A stretch of DNA of 42,796 bases from an uncultured Treponema sp. Its GTDB lineage: Bacteria; Spirochaetota; Spirochaetia; Treponematales; Treponemataceae. Numbering within the stretch: the stretch's first letter is position 1; each line of letters begins with the position of its first letter. The stretch lies in contig CALELJ010000039.1 in NCBI GenBank assembly GCA_937902445.1, forward strand, positions 1-42,796, given 5' to 3'. This document shows positions 15,317 through 22,951 of this stretch, in pieces. Made by a program: the position numbers and the translations under genes. Below the pieces are notes generated by a model that was given only the letters and a program-made list of their open reading frames with translations, was not told where the DNA came from and made no database searches.

Positions 15317-16432
15317 ATGGACAAATCTAAATATTCTTTCGACAAATACAAGGACGACAGTCTTCGTGCCATCGATGCACGTTTTGAGGCGCAGAAAATA
15401 GCTTTTGCTCCAATGACTTTCCAGGCTGTCAGGGCAATGATCGAGCTGGGTCTGCTGGGCCTCATTGAGGATGCCGGAGAAGACGGAATCACCATCGCCG
15501 ACCTTGCCAGAAAAACAAACCTTACGGAATATGGTGCAGGCGTTCTTTGCGAGATGGCTCTTGGAATGAACGTTGTCCGCCTTTCAAAAAATTCCACATG
15601 CCAGAAAGATGAACATTATGTTTTAGGGAAAACAGGCTGGTTCCTGCTGAACGACACACTCACAAAGGTAAATTTCAATTTCACCAACGACATATGCTAC
15701 AAGGGTGCCTTCAAGCTAAAGGAATCTGTGGTGAACGGCAAACCTGAAGGACTCAAGGAATTTTCCGACAAGTGGACGGTAATCTACGAAGGCCTTTCAC
15801 AGCTGGATGAACGATCAAAGAAATCCTGGTTTGAATTTGACCACTTCTATTCCGACATAGCATTTCCTGTGGCTCTTCCCGTGGTCTTTGGAAACAAGGC
15901 TCCTTCCACTCTTGTAGACATTGGAGGCAACACGGCAAAATGGTCCATCGCATGCTGCAGATACAATCCTGACGTAAAGGTAACGATCGTTGACCTTCCG
16001 GGACAGACTGCGGTGGCGGAAAAAAATGCGGCGGCGGCAGGTTTTGCAGACCGCATCTCCACCTGCAGCGGAAACGTCCTTGATGAGACGACAAGACTTC
16101 CTTCAGGTGCCGACGCCTACTGGATGAGCCAGTTCCTGGACTGCTTCAGCCTAAAGCAGGTTACGAAGATCGCAAAGAAAATCTACGAAGCCGCGGGAGA
16201 CAACAGCACGGTCTATGTACTTGAGCCTTTATGGGACAAGCAGCAGTTTGAAGGAAATGCATATTCCGTCATGGCGACATCACTTTATTTTACATGCATG
16301 GCAAACGGCAACAGCAAGATGTACCGCTTTGAGGAACTCCGTGACGCAATCGAAGCTTCAGGGTTCCGGCTGAAGGATGCCCACCACAACCTTGGAAGCA
16401 ACGCATATTCCCTTCTGGAATTCGGTAAATGA
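15317..16432 (+). CDS. apeB: SAM-dependent O-methyltransferase (ApeB-like)
   Basis: A 371-residue methyltransferase of the acetylserotonin/caffeate O-methyltransferase type. The N-terminal half (to about residue 160) is a winged-helix dimerisation region (ADLARKTNLTEYGAGVLCEMA). The Rossmann part has the SAM-binding TLVDIGGNTAKWSI near residue 196, TIVDLPGQ near 223, and GADAYWMSQFLDCF near 265. In APE clusters this enzyme methylates a hydroxyl of the aromatic head group. It has a TGAGGA ribosome site and overlaps apeC by 4 bases. It releases SAH on each turnover, which the SAH-processing genes downstream could use. Confidence 0.82.
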   Translation: MDKSKYSFDKYKDDSLRAIDARFEAQKIAFAPMTFQAVRAMIELGLLGLIEDAGEDGITIADLARKTNLTEYGAGVLCEMALGMNVVRLSKNSTCQKDEHYVLGKTGWFLLNDTLTKVNFNFTNDICYKGAFKLKESVVNGKPEGLKEFSDKWTVIYEGLSQLDERSKKSWFEFDHFYSDIAFPVALPVVFGNKAPSTLVDIGGNTAKWSIACCRYNPDVKVTIVDLPGQTAVAEKNAAAAGFADRISTCSGNVLDETTRLPSGADAYWMSQFLDCFSLKQVTKIAKKIYEAAGDNSTVYVLEPLWDKQQFEGNAYSVMATSLYFTCMANGNSKMYRFEELRDAIEASGFRLKDAHHNLGSNAYSLLEFGK

Positions 16433-17067
16433 AATTCTACGTCAGCAACACAAAAGCATGGGCTCCGGGAATTGAAAACGGACTCGATGCAATACAGAAC
16501 GAAAAGGTCTCTCCAAAAATCGAATTCACGGATCCGTTGTTCCGCAGAAGGTTCAGCCAGATAACAAAAATGACTGTTCAGGTTGTACACGACGTGATTG
16601 AGGAAGTTCCAGAGGCAAAGGACTGCAAGATCGTTTTTGTTTCGTTCCGCGGTGAGATCGAGAGGGAATTTGCCATCGATAAAATGGTGATCGAAGACAA
16701 GATGATTTTGCCCGCAGCATTTTCACTTTCCGTATTCAACACACCGATAGCAGCCGCAACCATAGCCCTGGGCCTTAAGGGCGGATACAGCTGCATCTAT
16801 CCTTCACAGGGAAATTTCCGAGACGCACTTGTTTCAGCAGCATCAAGCGTTTTAAGCGGAGACGAGAAGAAAATTCTTTTTGTCTATGGGGATGAAAAAA
16901 TTCCTGCGGAGTACGAGGACACCCTTAAAAACTACAATGTTCCGGGGCCACATGTTCCCCTTTCATTCGCATGCATTCTTTCGGCTGAAAAAACAGAAGG
17001 CGCAAGGGAATTTTCCATGGACTGTCTGGATGCAGTTCCGCTGGATTTCCTGAAAAAGGCACTATAG
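16429..17067 (+). CDS. apeC: Cysteine-less ketosynthase-like chain-length factor (ApeC-like)
   Basis: A 212-residue protein resembling only the N-terminal half of a ketosynthase (the Ketoacyl-synt_2 type). The region that would hold the active-site cysteine reads LPAAFSLSVFNTPIAAATIALG, with no cysteine, and the histidine half is absent. Such proteins act in APE systems as chain-length factor partners of ApeO. It starts inside the ATGA overlap with the methyltransferase gene and lies 12 bases before the acyltransferase gene. The assignment relies on the cysteine-less motif, length and position. Confidence 0.72.
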   Translation: MKFYVSNTKAWAPGIENGLDAIQNEKVSPKIEFTDPLFRRRFSQITKMTVQVVHDVIEEVPEAKDCKIVFVSFRGEIEREFAIDKMVIEDKMILPAAFSLSVFNTPIAAATIALGLKGGYSCIYPSQGNFRDALVSAASSVLSGDEKKILFVYGDEKIPAEYEDTLKNYNVPGPHVPLSFACILSAEKTEGAREFSMDCLDAVPLDFLKKAL

Positions 17068-17079
17068 GAAACGTAACCG

Positions 17080-17940
17080 ATGGAACAAAAAGAAATGGAT
17101 GACAAATACAGCTGGAATGATCTCCCAAGGCCGACAAATCCCGTTCTCCACGCCTACAGATGTTTCATGAAACTTTTCTGGATTTTTGTCATAGGAGCCG
17201 GGTCCCTGGTTCTGGCATTTCTTGTATTTCCCCTGCTCAAAATATTCATCCACCCAAAAGACAGGTTCAAGATTGCAGCCCAAAGGTTCGTTTCGGCCAC
17301 ATTCAGATTCTTCATGTCCATGCTCAAGGCATCCCGAATCTCCTACATGACAACGGATGCGGAAGACCAGCTGAAAAACCTGCGTTCCAAGGTTGTCATC
17401 GCAAACCATCCTTCGATGCTTGATACAGTTGTTCTCGTTGCCCTCATTCCAAACACAACGGTGATTGCCGGTGAAAAATATTCCCGTGGAGTTTTCGGCG
17501 GAGTGATAAAGGCCTGCTACATAATTAACTCACTTGACTTTGACGAACTTTGCAGAAGATGCAGGGAAAGCCTGGATCTTGGAAGCAACGTGCTGATTTT
17601 TCCGGAAGGAACAAGAACTCCACGGCACGGACATAATTCATTCAAGAAGGGAGCTGCCAGAATCGCAAGGGCAGCTGGTGTAAACATTCTGCCGGTCTAT
17701 ATTGCTGGAAGCGACAAATTCGGACTTGGGAAAAACAACCCCTTCTGGAGTTTCAATCCGGTGGAACAGCTGATATACCATGTAATCCCGCTTGAGGAAA
17801 TCGACACCAGCGAATACTCGGAACTTACGGATCCAATTGCAGCCAAAAGAATCACCCGGAAATGCCGCGACCAGCTATGTGACGCCGCCGAGGCATACAA
17901 AAAAGACCATCCCCTTACGAAGACGGTCAATAATTTTTGA
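17080..17940 (+). CDS. apeD: PlsC-like 1-acylglycerol-phosphate acyltransferase family protein (ApeD-like)
   Basis: A 286-residue acyltransferase with a membrane segment near residues 30-60, then the HX4D motif in ANHPSMLD (near residue 109) and the phosphate-binding FPEGTRT (near 174). Both are diagnostic of the PlsC family. It may acylate a glycerol or sugar carrier with the aryl polyene or a fatty acid. It closes the rightward apeB-apeC-apeD operon. PlsC of housekeeping phospholipid synthesis is the alternative, but the cluster context and the match to the APE acyltransferase position argue against it. Confidence 0.8.
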   Translation: MEQKEMDDKYSWNDLPRPTNPVLHAYRCFMKLFWIFVIGAGSLVLAFLVFPLLKIFIHPKDRFKIAAQRFVSATFRFFMSMLKASRISYMTTDAEDQLKNLRSKVVIANHPSMLDTVVLVALIPNTTVIAGEKYSRGVFGGVIKACYIINSLDFDELCRRCRESLDLGSNVLIFPEGTRTPRHGHNSFKKGAARIARAAGVNILPVYIAGSDKFGLGKNNPFWSFNPVEQLIYHVIPLEEIDTSEYSELTDPIAAKRITRKCRDQLCDAAEAYKKDHPLTKTVNNF

Positions 17941-17958
17941 CGGGATTGAGGGGCGCCG

Positions 17959-19275
17959 CTATTTTTCGTCGGCGGCAAGTTCCTTGATGATGCGCTGTAG
18001 CCTTTCATTGACCTGAGAATAGACTTCTGCTCTGTCGATGAAGGCAAATTCACCATCGCGGTAAACAACACGGCCGTCAATCATGTTCATTACGATGTCG
18101 GAACTCTGTGCGCTGAAAACAACATTGGACAACGTATTGAAATCCGGCTGCATGTGCGGAGTCGAAAGGTCAAACACGATGATGTCGGCACGGTTTCCAA
18201 CTTTTATTGTTCCGCAGTCCTTCCTATCCTGGGCCATGGCTCCATTCACAGTTGCCATTTTAAGAATGTCTGATGCGGAAACTGCATTTGCATCCCTGGT
18301 GGCACCACGGCAAAGAAGAGCGGCAATATGGATTTCTTCCATCATATCGAGATTGTTGTTGCTTGAGGCACCGTCGGTTCCAATGCAGACATTGAGTCCT
18401 TTTTCTACCCATCGCTTTACAGGAGCAATGCCTGAACCAAGCTTAAGGTTGCTTGACGGATTGTGCACAAGGAAGGCTCCTGCTTTTTTCAGAAGTTCCT
18501 CGTCCTCTTCCGTTACATAAACACAATGGGCAAACTGGGAATGACAGTCCAGAACGCCGGCACTTTCCATGAATCTGGCCGGAGTCTGCCCATTATGTCT
18601 GCCCTCACATTCTTCCTGTTCCCTGGCAGTTTCCGAAAGATGGGCATGAATGTTGAGACCGGCTTTCTTTGCACCATCGGCAATAAGTTTCGCAACCCTT
18701 TCATTGTTTGTGTACTCGGCGTGGAGACCCATATCCACCTTGATGCGGTCACTGAATTTTCCATTTTTCACAGAATCAAGCAGGGCCCAGGTTTCATTCC
18801 ATCCGCGGTTGTTTGCAAGATCTTCATTCGGATCAAAGGAAGTCACACCGTTGCAGATATTTGCCTTGAGTCCGCATTCATCGAGAGCCTTTGCCTCCGA
18901 CTCGATATGGAAATACATGTCGCTGATGCTTGCACAGCCGGAAGCGATAAGTTCCATGGCACCAAGTTTTGTAGTCCAGTAGACATCTTCAGGCGTCAGT
19001 TTTGCCTCAAACGGAAATATTTTTGTAAAAAGCCAGTCCTGCAAGGAAAGACCTTCTCCATAACCGCGGAGAATTGTCATAGGCACGTGACAGTGGGTGT
19101 TGAAAAATCCGTTCATGAGGAATTTTCCTGTTCCGTCGTAAACCTCTTCATCCGCAGAATTTTTTTCCGGCATCTTTTCACCGATATACGAAATCTTTTC
19201 GTCCTTTGTCTGGACGAACATGTTCTGCCTTACCTGGAAATTCTCATCAAGCAATTTTACGTTTGAAAAAATCAT
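17959..19275 (-). CDS. mtaD: 5'-methylthioadenosine/S-adenosylhomocysteine deaminase
   Basis: A 438-residue amidohydrolase. Metal ligands and catalytic residues are visible: NTHCHVP (H61, H63), IHAHLSETAREQ (the HLSE motif), FAHCVYV, and CIGTDGASSNNNLDM (aspartate). This is the TrzA/AtzB-like MTA/SAH deaminase pattern; it would convert SAH to S-inosylhomocysteine or MTA to methylthioinosine with release of ammonia. It has an AAGGAAG ribosome site and a strong promoter overlapping that of the divergent nucleosidase-like gene. Guanine deaminase or other amidohydrolases are possible but fit less well with the neighbour. Confidence 0.85.
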   Translation of the reverse strand: MIFSNVKLLDENFQVRQNMFVQTKDEKISYIGEKMPEKNSADEEVYDGTGKFLMNGFFNTHCHVPMTILRGYGEGLSLQDWLFTKIFPFEAKLTPEDVYWTTKLGAMELIASGCASISDMYFHIESEAKALDECGLKANICNGVTSFDPNEDLANNRGWNETWALLDSVKNGKFSDRIKVDMGLHAEYTNNERVAKLIADGAKKAGLNIHAHLSETAREQEECEGRHNGQTPARFMESAGVLDCHSQFAHCVYVTEEDEELLKKAGAFLVHNPSSNLKLGSGIAPVKRWVEKGLNVCIGTDGASSNNNLDMMEEIHIAALLCRGATRDANAVSASDILKMATVNGAMAQDRKDCGTIKVGNRADIIVFDLSTPHMQPDFNTLSNVVFSAQSSDIVMNMIDGRVVYRDGEFAFIDRAEVYSQVNERLQRIIKELAADEK

Positions 19276-19308
19276 GTGTCATCTTCCTTGAATCTTCATC
19301 TTGAAAAT

Positions 19309-19344
19309 CTTTTTCATTATAATGACAAACCATGAGTAATTCAA
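19309..19344 (-). promoter_or_regulatory. mtaD promoter
   Basis: On the minus strand TTGAAT (19344-19339), 17 bases, then TATAAT (19321-19316). Expected start is near 19309, giving a 33-base leader with the AAGGAAG site. The -35 box lies inside the start of the divergent gene. The -10 overlaps a plus-strand TATAAT in the symmetric ATTATAAT at 19316-19323. Confidence 0.65.
19318..19331 (+). promoter_or_regulatory. -10 box of the nucleosidase-like gene, leaderless
   Basis: TATAAT at 19318-19323 ends 8 bases before the ATG at 19332, with no ribosome site between. The -35 position at 17 bases reads TTCATC, a weak match. It shares four bases with the minus-strand -10 of mtaD. Confidence 0.5.
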
Positions 19345-20087
19345 ACTTGTCATCGGCAATCAGAACCATCATGATATTTGGCGCCATGAATGTGGAAACT
19401 GAATACATGGTTTCAAAACTTTCAGATGTAAAAAAAACTACAGTCGCAGGATATACTTTTTTCGACGGAACTTATAAAGGCAAAAAAGTCATCGTGTGCA
19501 GGACTTTCACCGGCATGGAAAATTCTGCGGCGGCAACCGCAATTGGAATCCTCAATTTCAAACCGGACTGCATCATAAGCCAGGGAACTGCCGGCGGACA
19601 CGATCCGAGGCTTCATAAAAACGACATTGTGATCGGAGAACGTCTCGTAAACATTTCTTCATTTCAGACATGCCGGCACAAAAAGGGAGAAGGCAGCCAT
19701 CCGACTGAATGGAAAATCAGGGAATGGGATCTCTTTGAAGGCGACGAGCAGGAAAAGGAATTTCCGGCACTTTACAGCAACTCAGTCCTTGTAGAAAAAG
19801 CAATGTCGGCGAAATATGAAAAAGGCCGGCTCTTTAAAGGCACGGTTTCATCAAGCAACAACTGGAACATGGAGATGGACCGCATCAACCACCTTGTTGA
19901 ATCCTACGGCTCAATGTGCGAGGAAATGGAAAGCTATGCGGCAACGCAGATTGCGGACAGATTTAAGGTTCCGGCTGTGACCATAAGGATAATCTCAAAT
20001 TCGGAACAGCACCCGGGAGAAGAATACGAGCGCACCACAGGAACAACCTGTCAGGAATTCGTTCTTGATGTGGTGGAAAAGCTCTAG
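19332..20087 (+). CDS. MTA/SAH nucleosidase-like enzyme with Asn at the catalytic Asp
   Basis: A 251-residue protein of the PNP/UDP nucleoside phosphorylase fold, closest in pattern to MTA/SAH nucleosidase (Pfs). Matching points are IFGAMNVE (E22 aligns with catalytic Glu12 of the E. coli enzyme), ISQGTAGG (88-89 region), and EEMESYAA (E198, E200). The catalytic aspartate of VRAISD (Asp197 in E. coli) is replaced: the segment reads IRIISNSE with N223. In related phosphorylases Asn at this site goes with 6-oxopurine substrates and Asp with 6-aminopurines. With a deaminase gene divergent to it, the substrate may be S-inosylhomocysteine or methylthioinosine; that is inference. Confidence 0.75.
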   Translation: MSNSNLSSAIRTIMIFGAMNVETEYMVSKLSDVKKTTVAGYTFFDGTYKGKKVIVCRTFTGMENSAAATAIGILNFKPDCIISQGTAGGHDPRLHKNDIVIGERLVNISSFQTCRHKKGEGSHPTEWKIREWDLFEGDEQEKEFPALYSNSVLVEKAMSAKYEKGRLFKGTVSSSNNWNMEMDRINHLVESYGSMCEEMESYAATQIADRFKVPAVTIRIISNSEQHPGEEYERTTGTTCQEFVLDVVEKL

Positions 20088-20102
20088 AACACTCCAAGGA
20101 TT

Positions 20103-20591
20103 TTACAGCCAGAAACGGATTCCGGCATTGACTGGAAAACATGCAGGCACAAAACGGAAACTGAATTTCTCAGAGCCGCTGTCGTAGTTCAGTCCAAAAG
20201 AAGGATTCCACGCGGCATGGGTGTAGAATTCAAGACTGCGGTTTTCAAGGCAGAATGCATTGAGTCCGATTCCAACCCTGGCACCTGTATCTCCAAAGAA
20301 TTCATTTTCAAATTTTCCACGGAAGGACATTCCCCAAAGGGCAAACCAGTTGACGCGGGAATTTATTTTCTTGTAGACCCACCAGTTGTCCAGAACTAAA
20401 GCGGCAGATTTTTCCCTGATATTCCATGAAGCAGAAATTCCCCATGGAGAAAATTCTGAACGCACGGAAATTCCAGCGCCGTAATCCAGATCAGGATTAA
20501 ATTCAACGCCGCCTTGCACACCGAATCCAACTCTGGCAAAAGCAAGGGAACCCATAAAAATACAGGCAAGGAAAACAAGAATCTTTTTCAT
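20103..20591 (-). CDS. Small exported beta-barrel-like protein
   Basis: A 162-residue protein with a signal peptide (MKKILVFLACIFMGSLAFA). The mature part alternates polar and aromatic residues in short beta strands (GISASWNIREKSAALVLD, WWVYKKI, RVNWFALWGMSFRG) and ends in FWL, an aromatic C-terminus as in outer-membrane barrels. I do not recognise the family. It converges on the nucleosidase-like gene with 15 bases between and has its own leaderless promoter. An outer-membrane or periplasmic place is inferred. Confidence 0.65.
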   Translation of the reverse strand: MKKILVFLACIFMGSLAFARVGFGVQGGVEFNPDLDYGAGISVRSEFSPWGISASWNIREKSAALVLDNWWVYKKINSRVNWFALWGMSFRGKFENEFFGDTGARVGIGLNAFCLENRSLEFYTHAAWNPSFGLNYDSGSEKFSFRFVPACFPVNAGIRFWL

Positions 20592-20627
20592 GGCTTACAT
20601 TGTAATTTTTATGCCGCGGAAAAGCAA
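20592..20627 (-). promoter_or_regulatory. Promoter of the small barrel-like gene, leaderless
   Basis: On the minus strand TTGCTT (20627-20622), 17 bases, TACAAT (20604-20599), then 7 bases to the ATG at 20591. No ribosome site lies in those 7 bases. Confidence 0.5.
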
Positions 20628-20635
20628 AGGGTTGT

Positions 20636-20673
20636 TTGTTTATTGCTGTCATTTACGTTAAAATATTCTATAG
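20636..20673 (+). promoter_or_regulatory. Promoter of the esterase gene, leaderless
   Basis: TTGTTT (20636-20641), 17 bases, TAAAAT (20659-20664), then 9 bases to the ATG at 20674. The bases before the ATG (TTCTATAG) carry no ribosome site. Confidence 0.5.
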
Positions 20674-21564
20674 ATGAAAAAGGCAGTCATATTTTTTTCA
20701 ATATTATTCTCATTTGCTTCCTTCTGTTTTTGCGGTGAAAGATCACGGTACAGAAAAATCTATCTGTGGCAAAACGTCAAAGGCATGGAAGTAAATGTCC
20801 GCGACACCGTTTTGTTTGCCCCGAAAAATTTTTCTTCAGACGGAACAAAAAAAGCGGCCGTAGTAATCTGCCCCGGCGGAAGCTACCACCACCTTGGGAT
20901 GCCCCACGAAGGATTTGCCAGTGCCAGATGGTTTGAAAGCATCGGCGCCGTTCCCTTTGTACTCCAGTACCGGGTCGCCTACAACTGCCACCACCATCCC
21001 CAGATGCTTGAAGACATTGAGATGGCCATCAAGTACATCCGCGAGAATGCCGGCACCTACGGAATCGACGTTGAAAAAATCGGCGCCATAGGATATTCCG
21101 CCGGGGGTCATCTTGTAACGATGGCAGGAGTCTATGGAGGATGCCGCAACGAACTTGAAAAGCTTGGAATCCAGACAGAAGTATCACTCAGACCAAATTT
21201 CGTAATGCCCATCTATCCTGTTGTCACCATGCAGGACGACATCTGCCACAGATGGTCAAGAAGAAGCCTTCTTGGCCACCGGAAATACACCCAGGAACTT
21301 AAGGATGAATATTCAATGGAAATGAACATTCCATCGGACATGGTTCCATCATATGTGCTTGCATGCCGTGACGATCCCGTTGTCATCTTCGAGAATTCCG
21401 TACGCCTGGAAAAGGCACTTGCAGAAAAAAACATACCGCACCGGTTTGCAGTCTACGAAAAAGGCGGCCATGGATTCGGAATGAAAGACGGCTGGTTCAT
21501 GAAGGAAACCCACTGGAATGAGGACCTGAAAAACTGGCTTAAGGAAATCAACATGATCGATTGA
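20674..21564 (+). CDS. Secreted alpha/beta hydrolase, acetylxylan-esterase-like
   Basis: A 296-residue alpha/beta hydrolase with an N-terminal signal (MKKAVIFFSILFSFASFCFC); cysteines at its end could serve as a lipobox. The oxyanion region is VVICPGGSYHHLGMPHEG, the nucleophile serine is in IGYSAGGHL, the acid is probably in CRDDPVV and the histidine in GGHGFG. The pattern resembles carbohydrate esterases of the BD-FAE/acetylxylan type used on plant cell walls, consistent with a gut habitat. It leads a run of same-strand genes; the aminopeptidase gene follows by 19 bases. Confidence 0.8.
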   Translation: MKKAVIFFSILFSFASFCFCGERSRYRKIYLWQNVKGMEVNVRDTVLFAPKNFSSDGTKKAAVVICPGGSYHHLGMPHEGFASARWFESIGAVPFVLQYRVAYNCHHHPQMLEDIEMAIKYIRENAGTYGIDVEKIGAIGYSAGGHLVTMAGVYGGCRNELEKLGIQTEVSLRPNFVMPIYPVVTMQDDICHRWSRRSLLGHRKYTQELKDEYSMEMNIPSDMVPSYVLACRDDPVVIFENSVRLEKALAEKNIPHRFAVYEKGGHGFGMKDGWFMKETHWNEDLKNWLKEINMID

Positions 21565-21583
21565 TCCATAGGGAGGAACATAA

Positions 21584-22918
21584 ATGAACATCACTGAAAG
21601 CTACAAAAATTTCCTGAAAAACGGAAAGACAGAACGGGAATGCACTTGTGAAATAATCCGTCTTGCGGAAGAAAAAGGATACGTGGACATAAACAAGGTC
21701 AGCAGCCTGAAGGCCGGAGACAAAGTCTATGTCTCAAAGTGGAACAAGTCCATCGCTCTTTTTCATGTGGGATCACTGCCCATGGAAAACGGAATGAACA
21801 TTCTCGGCGCACACATCGATTCACCAAGACTGGACATCAAGCAGAATCCTCTTTACGAAAGTGACTTCATAGTTTACCTCAACACCCATTACTACGGCGG
21901 AATCAAAAAATACCAGTGGGTTACAATTCCCCTGGCCCTCCATGGAGTGGTCTGCCTAAAGGACGGAACGACGGTGAACATCAGCATCGGAGAAGATCCT
22001 GATGATCCTGTGTTCTGCATAAGCGACATACTGCCCCACCTTGCACAGAAACAGATGGAAGGAAACGCAAAGGAATTCATTCCGGGAGAAGACCTGGACA
22101 TAATCTGCGGCAGCGGAACCGTTGACAGCGGCGATGATAAAGATAAGGACAAGGAAAAAGAAAGCGCAAAGAAAAACATCCTTGGCCTTCTGAAAGACAA
22201 GTACGGAATGGAAGAAAAGGATTTCAATTCCGCAGAACTTGAGGTTGTACCTGCAGGTGCACCACGGGATCTTGGTTTTGACAGAAGCCTGATTCTTGCC
22301 TACGGACAGGACGACCGCTCATGCGCATACACTTCAGTCCAGGCGATTCTGGACACGGAAAAAACCGAAAAGACACTTTGCTGTCTCTGCGTCGACAAGG
22401 AAGAAATCGGCAGCGTAGGAGCAACGGGAATGGCAAGCCACTTCATGGAGAATGCCGTGGCAGAAGTCATCGCACGAGTTGGCGACTACAGCGACCTTAC
22501 ATTGAGGAGATGCCTCAACAACAGCCTCATGCTTTCAAGCGACGTCAATTCCGCCTATGATCCTTTGAACCCTGGACTTTACGACAAGAAGAATTCATCT
22601 TTCCTTGGCGGAGGAATCGTGTTCAACAAGTATACGGGCAGCCGCGGAAAATCTGGTGCAAGCGATGCAAATCCGGAATTCATAGCAAGACTCAGAAATG
22701 CCCTGGACAATGCAGACATCAAATACCAGCTGGCAGAACTTGGAAAAGTCGACCAGGGTGGTGGCGGAACCATAGCATACCTTGCGGCAAAATACGGAAT
22801 GTATGTTCTTGATGCCGGAGTTTCAGTTCTTTCCATGCACGCGCCGTGGGAAACCACATCGAAATTCGACATTGAGGAAGCCTACAGAGCCTACAGGGAA
22901 TTCCTCAAGCTCGCATAA
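21584..22918 (+). CDS. M18 family zinc aminopeptidase
   Basis: A 444-residue M18 (aspartyl aminopeptidase type) metallopeptidase. Metal and catalytic motifs in order are GAHIDSPRLD, AYGQDDRSCAY, CVDKEEIGSVGATGM, SSDVNSAYDP and SMHAPWETTS. It removes N-terminal residues from peptides in the cytoplasm as a large oligomer, using two metal ions. A charged insert (DSGDDKDKDKEKESAKKN, near residue 180) sits in the proteolytic domain and is variable in this family. It has a strong AGGGAGG ribosome site. Confidence 0.9.
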   Translation: MNITESYKNFLKNGKTERECTCEIIRLAEEKGYVDINKVSSLKAGDKVYVSKWNKSIALFHVGSLPMENGMNILGAHIDSPRLDIKQNPLYESDFIVYLNTHYYGGIKKYQWVTIPLALHGVVCLKDGTTVNISIGEDPDDPVFCISDILPHLAQKQMEGNAKEFIPGEDLDIICGSGTVDSGDDKDKDKEKESAKKNILGLLKDKYGMEEKDFNSAELEVVPAGAPRDLGFDRSLILAYGQDDRSCAYTSVQAILDTEKTEKTLCCLCVDKEEIGSVGATGMASHFMENAVAEVIARVGDYSDLTLRRCLNNSLMLSSDVNSAYDPLNPGLYDKKNSSFLGGGIVFNKYTGSRGKSGASDANPEFIARLRNALDNADIKYQLAELGKVDQGGGGTIAYLAAKYGMYVLDAGVSVLSMHAPWETTSKFDIEEAYRAYREFLKLA

Positions 22919-22951
22919 CGGGACTGTGATTTTTTTACTGCGGAGACTTTC

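Noticed and set aside
18463..19266. A long open frame on the plus strand opposite mtaD
   Set aside because: It is the antisense of a well-supported amidohydrolase and its translation has no domain pattern.
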